Assembly (NCBI RefSeq): GCF_026914185.1
Contig: NC_070560.1
Coordinates: 5,013,501 to 5,077,500 of the forward strand
Length of the DNA stretch: 64,000 bases
Direction: 5' to 3'
Source of the DNA: Puccinia triticina
Taxonomy: Eukaryota; Basidiomycota; Pucciniomycetes; Pucciniales; Pucciniaceae
The notes under the pieces were generated by a model. It saw only the letters and a list, made by a program, of their open reading frames with translations. It was not told the origin of the DNA and did no database searches. The stretch's first letter is position 1; every line of letters starts with the position of its first letter. Made by a program: the position numbers and the translations under genes. Shown one piece after another: positions 19,994-30,976 of the stretch.

Positions 19994-20109
19994 GTCCTCC
20001 CATGTGTATGCATCTCAAGGGTTTTCTACGCGTGTCGTTAGCATTACATGCCACTCTGTGAGCCGCCCCGTTTTGGTTTCCTTCTGTTCTGGTCGTCGGT
20101 TTGAATTAG
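19990..20109 (+). other. Intron-like module E after pol
   Basis: 120 bp. GTAAGTCCTCC start, TGCATCTC, TGCCACTCTGTGAGCCGCC, then a T-rich tract and GAATTAG. Its GTAAGT contains the pol stop codon; splicing would remove that stop and extend the frame by about 20 residues into the LTR. It ends about 50 bp before the 3' LTR. Confidence 0.5.
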
Positions 20110-20157
20110 GGAGTCGACACGACGCAGTCTAGGGACAGACTGCAAACGGGAAGGAGA

Positions 20158-20999
20158 TGTGGAGTTCTAGCGCGCACTCAGGATCAAGACCGTCGACAGC
20201 CTTAAGAATCTCAGTTTACCCCCTCCCCGCCCCTCTCTGGATCTTTTCCTTCTTCCTCCTTTTTGTTATGTCCCTTTTCTTTTATGCCATCCTCTCCATT
20301 CCTCATGTTTTGTTTTCCCCTTTCTTGTTTTGTTTCCTCTTCTTTAATGTTTCTTCCATTTTCCTTTCTTTGTTTTCTTTATTCCCCCTGGTGGTTCCTT
20401 TTTCTGTTTTCCCAGACCTTTTCTTTCAGGCATCTTAGGGTGGGTTGGCTTTTGTTTGAGTTGTTGTTTCTTTTGTTTGTTGGTTTTTGTTTCCTTGCTC
20501 CCGTCTCTCTTCTCTTGGTTGTACGAGCGCGCGCGGCGGGCACGAGGGCCTGTCGCGGGGTCTGTCGCAGTCTGTCACGGATCTGGAACTCAAGTTCAGC
20601 CGAACTTGGAGGAAGGATCCGCATGGTACTCTCTTCCCCCCCCAGAAAGATATCATCACAGTTTTGAGAGTTTATTGATCCCGGATCGTGTCGATCCATC
20701 TCCGTATCCTTTTTTTTAGTTTTGAGTACCCGAGCTTCCTGAGTTTATTTCTTTTGAGCACTATCCGAGTTTCCGACGACCGCGCCGGCTTCCCTCTGAG
20801 TTTCTTTTCTGAGTTTTTCCATCCAACCAAACCGCCGAGGGTATTCCATCCCCTTGTTCCCTCTCAAACAAATCCCCCCCCCAACCGCTATCACTTCTGT
20901 TTGACTATTCCCGATATTTTCGCAGGACCACCGACGAGGGCAGCACTCAGCACCATCCCCTCAACCGACTGCCACGGCTCAGACCCGACAGGAGTCCAT
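20158..20999 (+). repeat. Gypsy-1 3' LTR
   Basis: 842 bp, preceded by the polypurine tract AACGGGAAGGAGA. Differs from the 5' LTR at six sites by eye. Ends GAGTCCAT, followed by the TSD copy AACGG at 21000-21004. Confidence 0.93.
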
Positions 21000-21004
21000 A
21001 ACGG

Positions 21005-21455
21005 AAGCCGAATATAAGGCTCTGTCCGACTTAGGTCGGGAACTAGCATGGCTGTCAAACTTAATATCCAAAGTGAAGACCCGACCAGAGCTCCAACACA
21101 TTCAAGTCCTGGTTGATAATCGAGGCGCAATTGATCTAGCCAAAAGCAAAACATCTCAGAATAGTTTTCGTACTAAGCACATGTTGATAAGGTTACATTT
21201 TGTCAGGGAGCTCGTGGTGCGAAACTTGATTCAACTAAGTTACATTCGATCTGAAGCAAACGCTGCTGATTTCCTCACGAAACCGGTCGGACGCGTCAAC
21301 ATTCGTCGAGCACTAGAAACTCTTGGCATCGAACCCTCGTCATTAGTTGCTTCCAACCTCCCGGCTCGAAGCACGTCGGGCTGTCAATACTTGGGCTTGT
21401 CACTAGAGCGCTTGAAGCGCAAGGAACAAAACCCTAACCCCGCAAGGGGCGAAGG
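21005..21455 (+). pseudogene. Copia-2 RNase H, continuation after Gypsy-1
   Basis: Resumes the frame cut at 11606: TEAEYKALSDLGRELAWL, VDNRGAIDLAKSKTSQNSFR, TKHMLIRLHFVREL and NAADFLTKPVGR. These are the Copia RNase H motifs including the SQNSFRTKH signature. The frame runs through to near 21570 without recognisable domains. The protein's 5' parts are truncated, so Copia-2 is dead. Confidence 0.88.
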
Positions 21456-22186
21456 TGAGTTTCTAGGCCCATGCATATGCATGTGGCTCCAAGACAGTAG
21501 TTTGATGCGCATGCTGAAAACTCTGTTCCTCTCCATAGCCACGTCAAACCCAGACGAAGAGCCCAAGTGACCTAAGCGAAGCAAACCCTCAAGCAGGTAA
21601 GTCACGCTTGTATAGGGTTCGTCATAGCTAGGAAGTGCCGAAGCTGATGCGTACATAATTGTACAATATTGCAGAAAGCTCGCACCCGACGCCAACCCAG
21701 ACTTAAATGGTCATAGCCTCAACGATTGAATATTGGACCCCTTCACAGGAGGTAAGTCGATCGTTGCAGAAGCCTAACTCTACAGCAAGGACTGGAAGCT
21801 GATGGATCGTCGCACTCCTGTGTTAGACGACAGCTGCGCCGGTTCCTTAGCAGCTCGTATCTGGAGCCCTTAAGGATTGAGCTCCATCGAGTCTATGTAA
21901 GATAACTCTTGCTGATTAACTCAGCATCGAACTGAGTCCAGGCGCTGACATGGACTTCAGTCGCTCCCAAAAGAACTCCGATTCTTACAGCACGATAACG
22001 TGTCTCAGCCTGCACAGCAGAGCTTTACTTTCCAAGTTTTCTTTATTCTATCTATTTGTAGAATCGGTCTTGTATCCACTCTTAGGTACATGACTGTTTT
22101 ATTTCTCTATATATATCTCCTGGTATGTTAGGATTGATCGCATACTCACTAGTGAAATAAATATCTTAGTCTTGTGACTTTTCACA
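21456..22186 (+). repeat. Copia-2 3' LTR (approximate start)
   Basis: A purine-rich tract (GCAAGGGGCGAAGG) precedes a TGAG start near 21456. The LTR ends GACTTTTCACA at 22186. It contains GTGAAATAAATATC near the end, a likely polyadenylation signal, and TATATATAT near 22112. The chitin synthase exon starts only 16 bp further on. No matching 5' LTR is in the window. Confidence 0.6.
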
Positions 22187-22202
22187 ATTTTATCCTTCCC
22201 AG

Positions 22203-23319
22203 GGCCAAGTGGAAATATATTTCTGCTATGATAATTTTTGGATGCCTTGCACTCTACATGTTGGTCGCGTGTGTGTTGATTTTAGTCAAAGCTGTCAAGG
22301 GTGGAGCCAATGCCACCCTGTATGCGCAAATCGTCATTTCATTGATTGCTACTTTGGGTAAGATCGAGCAATCTTGCTCTTATCCGATTATCCTTGACCC
22401 GCTCGCTGACTGATCTGGCATTTTGCTCGACTCAGGTTCTTGGATCACGTCAAGTGTCCTGGCGCTAGATCCGTGGCATTTGCTAACCTGCATGTTGCAG
22501 TATTTGTGAGTAACCACTCAGCCAATCTATCAGAATTTGAACCAAACATCACTCATCATTGAGTGTTTATTCCTCTCAGGTTATTGGCCCCAGCATATAT
22601 CAACGTACTCAACGTCTATGCATTCACAAACCTTGTAAGCCAGCAATTTGGTGCCACACAACTGTGTGATTCTTTGACGATTCTCAGACTGAATTTCGTG
22701 TGCGTACCCTTTTGACACGGCGTAGCATGATTTTTCTTGGGGAACGAAGGACCAGAACATCATTTTAACCGACCTGGGAGTGGCAGTCTTTGCTGGCGAT
22801 TCGAAAGTAGAGATCGCATGCCCGCTGGAGCAGAAAGATCTTGACCAGACTTATGACGAAGCGCTGATGAACCTGAAAACTCGGCCGAAATTGGTCGAAA
22901 AGAACCGGTCGGACAAGGAGAAAGAAGCTCTAAAGCAAGACTATTACAAAAGCGTCCGAACAAACGTTGTCCTGCTCTGGACGCTCGCCAACTTAAGTCT
23001 CCTCCCGATCCGCCTTGATCGATTCTTATAGGTACACTCGCTGAGCGCTGGGTTATCTAGGGTATCGTGGTCGCTTGCATATTGGATGGCGATGTGAGAA
23101 GCTCCTTTGCTTTGGGAAAAGCCAGCTTGAAGGTCCGGCTATACATGATCATCATTCTTGGCTTTGTAGCCTTCAGTAAGTCTCCGCCCTGGTATCAATC
23201 ATCAGACCGTCCTTCTGACCAATCCTCCACCTTCTCCCCTCCCTTTTTGTTCCACAGTGGCGCTGATCCGTCTCGGCGGATCAACAATCTACCTCGGCAT
23301 CCGGCTGTTTGCCTGCTGA
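22203..23319 (+). pseudogene. Chitin synthase C-terminal fragment, six exons
   Basis: Membrane-embedded chitin synthase makes cell-wall chitin from UDP-GlcNAc. Only the C-terminal part is here. Exons: 22203-22357 (transmembrane, ends ISLIATLG), 22436-22505 (SWITSSVLALDPWHLLTCMLQY), 22580-22634 (LLAPAYINVLNVYAFTNL), 22726 to about 22995 (HDFSWGTKDQN, TDLGVAVFAG, DYYKSVRTNVVLLWTLAN), about 23060-23175, and 23258-23319 (RLGGSTIYLGIRLFAC, stop). Introns are GT-AG, 58-91 nt, but the donor of intron 4 is unclear. The catalytic domain (EDR, QRRRW region) is absent: the first acceptor lies 16 bp from a Copia LTR end. The exons show no stop, so the truncation is recent or the copy is a captured fragment. 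Confidence 0.82.
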
Positions 23320-23483
23320 TTTCCTACTGTCAACTGTTTGGCTGTTTAAAACATTTTGACTGTGGCATCCATTATGTGTAGCAACAACCAGATCCACACG
23401 TGTTTATTTATATTGCGCACCAATGTTGTACTTGCATGTAATTTTTGGCTTTCTTTGAGGGGCTTGACTATTTGACTCCCAAA

Positions 23484-23533
23484 AATTACATTCTGACTCC
23501 CAAAACATAATTTTTGGGAGTTGGAATGTAATT
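23484..23533. repeat. 50-bp foldback
   Basis: AATTACATTC and ACTCCCAAAA on the left are mirrored by TTTTTGGGAGT and GAATGTAATT on the right, with a 5-nt centre. Partial copies (GACTCCC, GGGAGTC) flank it on both sides to about 23560. A small MITE or its remnant. Confidence 0.6.
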
Positions 23534-23885
23534 TCCCCACATAGATTGGGAGTCAGAAATGTACTTTTATAAGAAATTACAGAAAAAATACCTTCTCACT
23601 GGGGTACCCAAAGCCCATCAAAATTTTACAGCGGGCAGAAGACCTCTCAAGAGCACATGCTGCGTGCACTGTGGGTCTAATTTGGTGGATTTGCTAACCT
23701 TCAAGTATGTATGTACAGTGGGTCATCTAATGTTTTTGGCACTTCATTTTTCATTGCAGAAGCTCAAGCAACAGACCCAAAGTCATGGGATTGGCTGCAG
23801 GGGTGTAAAATAAGTTCCCAAGAATGATTATGACAGAAAAAAAATGAAAGTGAAAATTTTCCAATTTTGTGCAAATTTCTCAGAA

Positions 23886-26400
23886 TCTAAGTTTATTAAA
23901 GACACAGTTTTGTAAAAAGTGGAAAAAAAATCAAGGGGTTCCCCTTACATTTTGTCAAAATAGGGAAAAAAACATCAAGGGTTTCCCCTTATTATAAAAC
24001 ACAAAAAAAAAAAAAAACAAGGTTTCATACACATACAACAGAACTGAAAAAAAAGAAATCTCAAATGCCCCCAAACAACACCAAAGGTGTTGTGAACAGC
24101 AATGACTGTTGCGTCTGGGCCAACCTCCAGCCCACGTCAAGCGCAAAGGTCAAAAAGGAAGGGCATTGAAGGCCCCCATCCCGCAGCAAAGGCTGCAGAA
24201 CCCGGGGGCCAACTCTTTAGCCCCTCAAACTGTGCAAGTGCAACAGCGGAGGGGGTTGAGCACAAACTGCACGCTGGAAGTATAGCAGCAGAGGATGCCA
24301 TGGGGGACACAAACAAGCAAGTCAAAGCCTGTTTTATAGAAGATCCAGCACTACGGCTCTCAAGATCCACCCACTCGAGTGCCACATTAATCAAGCCCTG
24401 ACAACTACGCCACCGCCATGCCCCTCCTGTCGGTTTTTTGACCGGCCAGGTGTTGAAAGTGTGACAATGACGACGACCATGGTACCTGGTTCTTCCTTCA
24501 TTAATTTATGACAAAGTTGTCACTAATTCACTCTCAGTTGCTCAGCAGACCATCCGGAGTCAAAATGGATCCTAATGATATCTGAAAACTGCGCAATCTG
24601 CAAGCAACTCAACCCCCATCACCAGCCCCCAATATTTGCACTCAAATTTACGCCACTGGGGCGGCCGTCCCATCAACTCACAACACCTTCCGCTTGTGGC
24701 TCTTGGGCATGGCAAAATCCATCTCATCTGCGACCGCCCGCTCAACCTCCGCCCTAGCAGAAGCACCATCAACTTCCCCCATGATAGATGTCTTCTGGCC
24801 TTCAGAGGCCCCATCCACACCTTTGAAAAACACTCTCAACCACAACGCCAGCCGTCAACCATTAGCAACCTCATCCTCAACTCAACTCAATGTCAATCCT
24901 GGCAATGTAAGTGTCCTCCTCACTCCTTGGCCCAACCATCCACCCCTCCCCAAGACAAATAAACCTACCTGTACTGTCAGCCGGCTACGCAGCGCAAGCC
25001 AGCGTAACAATTATACAAATGATTATAAATAATATTTCACATTTTTTGTGTGACAGATGTCTATGTAATCTGTCACATATAATATCAAAATATAATACAT
25101 AAAAGTATATTGTACATATAATTAATATTGATAGTTATCTTTAAAAATAGATAATATTGGTAATATACTCCGGGTGAAGTATAAAGTACACCCGGGTGAG
25201 CGAGTTACACCTGTCAAAGATATTCAAGTGACAGGTGTCCAGTGTCCGGTAATTTTAGAGAGATCATACACAAGTATGATCTTATAGATAACGACTTCCC
25301 CATCCAAATTTGAGATAAACAGATCGACATCAATAACTAACCGCGCCCCAATCAAGCACGAGAAAAGATAAACTGACGGATATCAATGGCCTCATCGCAA
25401 GACAAAGGGTCATCAAGCAATAGTTACCGCCCCAGTCCGTAGTCTTTGAAGAGACTTCCCCATCAAAATTGGATACATTTTGGATATATAAAGAGGTCCG
25501 TTCTCCCTCTTCTCTTTTCTCATCAGCTTAAGACAGACAAACAATAATCTAATCACTTCTTCGAATCGAAATATCCAGATTCCGATTGATCCAGTTTTTA
25601 ATCGCCTGCGTCTCAATGCCTTTCGCTTAAATCTTCGATCTCTCCTTCTGTCGCGATAAGAGTCGGGTTAAATATCAAAGTAAGTTAAAACCCCTTCTCC
25701 TCTTATCGTTGACAATTCTTTTATTTTCCTGGGATTCAACCATACCTGCTCTGCAGGCCCCAGTGTATATCAGAGGGACTAAACCACCCCCGCTACGTTG
25801 GGCCCCTCTTTTTATTCTTTATATTTATTTCTTTGAAATAAAAACCCAAAAAACCTTCCAAATTACTCTTTTTTATCAATCATCACCCGGTGTAGCTAGA
25901 AGAACACTGTTCTTGGCATCTCCGTGGCTGACATGTACCTTCTGTGGACCTAATTATCAAACTTTGTCTAGCTTGATGGATCCGCCTGGTTGCTCTACAT
26001 ATTCCGAGAAGGAGCAGAACCGCCACAAAGCAATATACGATCTGATCCTGACGGAGTTGGTCTTTGTCGAGATCTACTAGATCTTCTTGTAGGTGTTTTA
26101 CCAGGAGCTTGAGCTGCTGATTGGCGTGCGGGGGGTGCCAATCATCTTTGCAAACGTTGAGGAGATTGTGCTATTCTGGAAGCCGTTTGTGAGCGCGCTG
26201 GAGGGCCGCCAGGCCCAGACACCCAGCGCCCAGGCACTCCCTTGCCAACTTAAGACTCTGAAACTCCGTCTTTGACCCGCGCAATGGTCTCAAAGTTAAG
26301 GGCCTCGAATTCAAGCATTAATTGCTCCAGCCTATGTAGAGGAGAATTGCACACTACCTGCTGCTGATTGACCGGGTAAGCAATGCCTTACTCTTCCATC
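23886..26400 (+). mobile_element. Helitron 5' part, 3' end unresolved
   Basis: Begins A|TCTAAGTTTATTAAAGACA at 23885/23886, the same 5' terminus as the Helitrons at 30977 and, inverted, 59034. The next 500 bp share repeated AAGGGTTTCCCCTTA-type motifs, CTCAAACTGTGCAAGTGCAA and CAGCGGAGGGGGTTGAG with those copies. A TTTTATAGA box precedes the divergent interior. No CTAG hairpin terminus was found before the 29-bp array at 26580, so the end coordinate is only a limit. A RhoGEF fragment at 25985-26380 is probably its cargo. Confidence 0.6.
25985..26380 (+). pseudogene. RhoGEF (DH domain) fragment, decayed
   Basis: The frame includes EKEQNRHKAIYDLILTEL, then a frameshift and stops. It continues as VFYQELELLIG and IFANVEEIVLFWKPFVSALE, and after further decay as LQPM, stop, RRIAHYLLLIDR. 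Order and wording match the Dbl-homology domain of Rho GTPase exchange factors (conserved IYELI.TE, VFY..L, IFANVE.I..F, and the LQPM.R...Y.LLL helix). These proteins load Rho GTPases with GTP at the cell cortex. Only the middle of the domain is present and several stops interrupt it. Probably gene cargo of the Helitron starting at 23886. Confidence 0.7.
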
Positions 26401-26579
26401 CGCCTCCTCACCATCTAATACTCAGAGGAATCCCTTTCTTCTTGTGTCTATCCAGGTCACGAAATGGATGGATGAAGGATTGTCAGAATACAGTTGTCTG
26501 GCTCTGACTCTTCCCTGCTGCCGTTCCTCAATAGGTCCTCCATCAGACTCATCACATAGCCCCCCTTCCTCCTTCCAAA

Positions 26580-29500
26580 AAAGCACACTCCATTTGTATT
26601 TGTAGGAGTTTGCCAAAGCACACTCCATTTGTAGGAGTGTGCCAAAGCACACTCCATTTGTAGGAGTGTGCCAAAGCACACTCTGTTTGTAGGAGTGTGC
26701 CAAAGCACACTCTGTTTGTAGGAGTGTGCCAAAGCACACTCTGTTTGTAGGAGTGTGCCAAAGCACACTCTGTTTGTAGGAGTGTGCCAAAGCACACTCC
26801 ATTTGTGGGAGTGTGCCAAAGCACACTCCGTTTGTAGGAGTGTGCCAAAGCACACTCCGTTTGTAGGAGTGTGCCGAAGCACACTCCGTTTGTAGGAGTG
26901 TGCCGAAGCACACTCCGTTTGTAGGAGTGTGCCGAAGCACACTCCGTTTGTAGGAGTGTGCCAAAGCACACTCCGTTTGTAGGAGTGTGCCAAAGCACAC
27001 TCCGTTTGTAGGAGTGTGCCAAAGCACACTCCGTTTGTAGGAGTGTGCCAAAGCACACTCCGTTTGTAGGAGTGTGCCAAAGCACACTTGGTTTGTAGGA
27101 GTGTGCCAAAGCACACTCTGTTTGTAGGAGTGTGCCAAAGCACACTTGGTTTGTAGGAGTGTGCCAAAGCACACTCCGTTTGTAGGAGTGTGCCAAAGCA
27201 CACTTGGTTTGTAGGAGTGTGCCAAAGCACACTCTGTTTGTAGGAGTGTGCCAAAGCACACTTGGTTTGTAGGAGTGTGCCAAAGCACACTCTGTTTGTA
27301 GGAGTGTGCCAAAGCACACTCTGTTTGTAGGAGTGTGCCAAAGCACACTCTGTTTGTAGGAGTGTGCCAAAGCACACTCCATTTGTAGGAGTGTGCCAAA
27401 GCACACTCCGGCATTTGTAGGAGTGTGCCAAAGCACACTCCATTTGTAGGAGTGTGCCAAAGCACACTCAGGAGTGTGCCCAAGCACACTCAGGAGTGTG
27501 CCCAAGCACACTCAGGAGTGTGCCCAAGCACACTCAGGAGTGTGCCCAAGCACACTCAGGAGTGTGCCCAAGCACACTCAGCAGTGTGCCAAAGCACACT
27601 CAGGAGTGTGCCAAAGCACACTCAGGAGTGTGCTTTGGCACACTCCGTTTGTAGGAGTGTGCCAAAGCACACTCCGTTTGTAGGAGTGTGCCAAAGCACA
27701 CTCCGTTTGTAGGAGTGTGCCGAAGCACACTCCGTTTGTAGGAGTGTGCCGAAGCACACTCCGTTTGTAGGAGTGTGCCAAAGCACACTCCGTTTGTAGG
27801 AGTGTGCCAAAGCACACTCCGTTTGTAGGAGTGTGCCAAAGCACACTCCGTTTGTAGGAGTGTGCCAAAGCACACTCCGTTTGTAGGAGTGTGCCAAAGC
27901 ACACTCCGTTTGTAGGAGTGTGCCAAAGCACACTCCGTTTGTAGGAGTGTGCCAAAGCATACTCCGTTTGTAGGAGTGTGCCAAAGCACACTCCGTTTGT
28001 AGGAGTGTGCCAAAGCACACTCCGTTTGTAGGAGTGTGCCAAAGCACACTTGGTTTGTAGGAGTGTGCCAAAGCACACTCTGTTTGTAGGAGTGTGCCAA
28101 AGCACACTTGGTTTGTAGGAGTGTGCCAAAGCACACTCTGTTTGTAGGAGTGTGCCAAAGCACACTCTGTTTGTAGGAGTGTGCCAAAGCACACTCTGTT
28201 TGTAGGAGTGTGCCAAAGCACACTCTGTTTGTAGGAGTGTGCCAAAGCACACTCCATTTGTAGGAGTGTGCCAAAGCACACTCCATTTGTAGGAGTGTGC
28301 CAAAGCACACTCCATTTGTAGGAGTGTGCCAAAGCACACTCAGGAGTGTGCCCAAGCACACTCAGGAGTGTGCCCAAGCACACTCAGCAGTGTGCCAAAG
28401 CACACTCAGGAGTGTGCCAAAGCACACTCAGGAGTGTGCTTTGGCACACTCCGTTTGTAGGAGTGTGCCAAAGCACACTCCGTTTGTAGGAGTGTGCCAA
28501 AGCACACTTGGTTTGTAGGAGTGTGCCAAAGCACACTCCGTTTGTAGGAGTGTGCCAAAGCACACTCCGTTTGTAGGAGTGTGCCAAAGCACACTCCGTT
28601 TGTAGGAGTGTGCCAAAGCACACTCCGTTTGTAGGAGTGTGCCAAAGCACACTCCGTTTGTAGGAGTGTGCCAAAGCACACTCCGTTTGTAGGAGTGTGC
28701 CAAAGCACACTCCGTTTGTAGGAGTGTGCCAAAGCACACTCCGTTTGTAGGAGTGTGCCAAAGCACACTCCGTTTGTAGGAGTGTGCCAAAGCACACTCC
28801 GTTTGTAGGAGTGTGCCAAAGCACACTCCGTTTGTAGGAGTGTGCCAAAGCACACTCCGTTTGTAGGAGTGTGCCAAAGCACACTCCGTTTGTAGGAGTG
28901 TGCCAAAGCACACTCCGTTTGTAGGAGTGTGCCAAAGCACACTCCGTTTGTAGGAGTGTGCCAAAGCATACTCCGTTTGTAGGAGTGTGCCAAAGCACAC
29001 TCCGTTTGTAGGAGTGTGCCAAAGCACACTTGGTTTGTAGGAGTGTGCCAAAGCACACTCTGTTTGTAGGAGTGTGCCAAAGCACACTCCGTTTGTAGGA
29101 GTGTGCCAAAGCACACTCTATTTGTAGGAGTGTGCCAAAGCACACTCCGGCATTTGTAGGAGTGTGCCAAAGCACACTCCATTTGTAGGAGTGTGCCAAA
29201 GCACACTCCGGCATTTGTAGGAGTGTGCCAAAGCACACTCCATTTGTAGGAGTGTGCCAAAGCACACTCAGGAGTGTGCCCAAGCACACTCAGGAGTGTG
29301 CCCAAGCACACTCAGCAGTGTGCCAAAGCACACTCAGGAGTGTGCCAAAGCACACTCAGGAGTGTGCCAAAGCACACTCAGGAGTGTGCTTTGGCACACT
29401 CCGTTTGTAGGAGTGTGCCAAAGCACACTCCGTTTGTAGGAGTGTGCCAAAGGACACTTGGTTTGTAGGAGTGTGCCAAAGCACACTCCGTTTGTAAGAG

Positions 29501-30235
29501 TGTGCCAAAGCACACTCTGTTTGTAGGAGTGTGCCAAAGCACACTCTGTTTGTAGGAGTGTGCCAAAGCACACTCTGTTTGTAGGAGTGTGCCAAAGCAC
29601 ACTCCGGCATTTGTAGGAGTGTGCCAAAGCACACTCTGTTTGTAGGAGTGTGCCAAAGCACACTCCATTTGTAGGAGTGTGCCAAAGCACACTCCGTTTG
29701 TAGGAGTGTGCCAAAGCACACTCCGTTTGTAGGAGTGTGCCAAAGCACCCTCCGTTTGTAGGAGTGTGCCAAAGCACACTCCGTTTGTAGGAGTGTGCCA
29801 AAGCAAACTCCGTTTGTAGGAGTGTGCCAAAGCACACTCTGTTTGTAGGAGTGTGCCAAAGCACACTCCATTTGTAGGAGTGTGCCAAAGCACACTCCGT
29901 TTGTAGCAGTGTGCCAAAGCACACTCCATTTTTAGGAGTGTGCCAAAGCACACTCCGTTTGTAGGAGTGTGCCAAAGCACACTCCGTTTGTAGGAGTGTG
30001 CCAAAGCACACTCCGTTTGTAGGAGTGTGCCAAAGCACACTTGGTTTGTAGGAGTGTGCCAAAGCACACTCCGTTTGTAGGAGTGTGCCAAAGCACACTC
30101 TGTTTGTAGGAGTGTGCCAAAGCACACTCCATTTGTAGGAGTGTGCCAAAGCACACTCCATTTGTAGGAGTGTGCCAAAGCACACTCCATTTGTAGGAGT
30201 GTGCCAAAGCACACTCCATTTATAGAAGTGTGCCA
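26580..30235. repeat. 29-bp hairpin minisatellite with 22-bp variant blocks
   Basis: About 125 units. The standard 29-bp unit is a 9-bp stem GCACACTCC, 7-nt loop GTTTGTA, stem GGAGTGTGC, then CAAA. Loop variants (GTTTGTA, ATTTGTA, a CTGTTTG form, a TGGTTTG form, and one with an added GGC) change while the stem is mostly kept. Three blocks of loopless 22-bp units lie at about 27465-27640, 28335-28445 and 29262-29400. Each ends with a polarity flip (TGTGCTTTGGCACACTCC), giving a higher-order period of about 0.9 kb. All three minus-strand frames are open because 29 is not a multiple of 3; I do not regard them as genes. Confidence 0.95.
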
Positions 30236-30976
30236 ACATCTGACTCTTTCATCTCTTGATCCCTTCTGCCGCCTCAAGACATATCACTTGTTAAGAATTC
30301 CACTGATGTGTCCAGGGGGCCTGACTTGATGGTCATGACTAAAAGAGTGACTGGGGCTTGATAAATGCACACCCAAAAAAAGGGGCACCCCCGGAATTTT
30401 TTGACTCACTACACCTTCAATACTTTTTGGTTTATTTCTAGGTTCTGCCAAATAATACATCTACATCAGCTTTCTTTTTTTGTCTTTTTTCTACTGCAAA
30501 ATCATGTCTCAATCTATGGAAAAAAAAGGGCCAGCCTAAAGGCACACCAAAAAATTCCCCAGCGCACGCCAACAAAATGTGGTTCTTTCACGGACACGCC
30601 AAAATATTTGGCGTATGTCAAAGCTCACGCCAAGAAGCTGGCGTGATTTTAAGTCTAAGCCAAAAATATGGCGTGCGCAAGCCAAAAGTAATGAAAATAA
30701 AGGCGTAGGTATCTATGTACGCCAATAAAGTTGGCGTGCATGACCACCCTACAGTAAAAAGTGTATGCCAAGTCGCGAGTAGGTTTCACCACAAGATTGA
30801 GACAACTCTTGGCCTCTGGACCCATCCCAATTTCATCATACCACACCAGCCCCTCACATTTATCTCCTGGGAAGTTTCCACTTCATTACCTGAGGGAAAA
30901 AAAAATGAAATGCAAGTTTTTCATGTGCAAAGAAAACAAAAAATTCTTTACATGCGGAAAAGAGAAAACAAAAAGA
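30236..30976. other. Anonymous flank with GGCGT/ACGCC palindromes
   Basis: No gene recognised. Between 30560 and 30780 the pairs ACGCCA and TGGCGT recur at short spacing (for example around ATATT, AGAAG, AATAAAGT), making a cluster of at least three small hairpins. This may be a terminal region of the MULE whose transposase begins right of 33866, since the Helitron at 30977-33833 is inserted between them. Confidence 0.4.

Larger units (their letters stand above)
11607..20999 (+). mobile_element. Gypsy-1: full-length Ty3/Gypsy retrotransposon, TSD AACGG
   Basis: A 9393-bp element with two 842-bp LTRs (11607-12448 and 20158-20999), a perfect 5-bp target duplication AACGG (11602-11606 and 21000-21004), a tRNA-Tyr-type primer-binding site and a polypurine tract ending at 20157. 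Internal genes are gag, protease and RT-RNaseH-integrase in that order. It is inserted in the RNase H of Copia-2. By eye the LTRs differ at only six positions, so the insertion is recent. Five homologous intron-like modules are scattered through it, and a Copia-like 3' end fragment sits between gag and protease. Confidence 0.95.

Noticed and set aside
24102..25102. Short plus-strand ORFs after the Helitron 5' end at 23886
   Set aside because: Pro/Ser-rich frames with no family resemblance, overlapping in two frames. Likely non-coding cargo or leader.
26041..26110. CTACTAGATC near 26070 as the missing Helitron 3' end
   Set aside because: No hairpin precedes it in either orientation, and it lies within the RhoGEF homology.
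26580..30235. CRISPR-like array of 29-bp repeats
   Set aside because: Units are directly adjacent with no unique spacers, and the host is a eukaryote.
26422..30277. Long minus-strand ORFs (up to 355 codons)
   Set aside because: They are by-products of a stop-free 29-bp tandem repeat open in all three frames. No start context, splice or domain supports genes.
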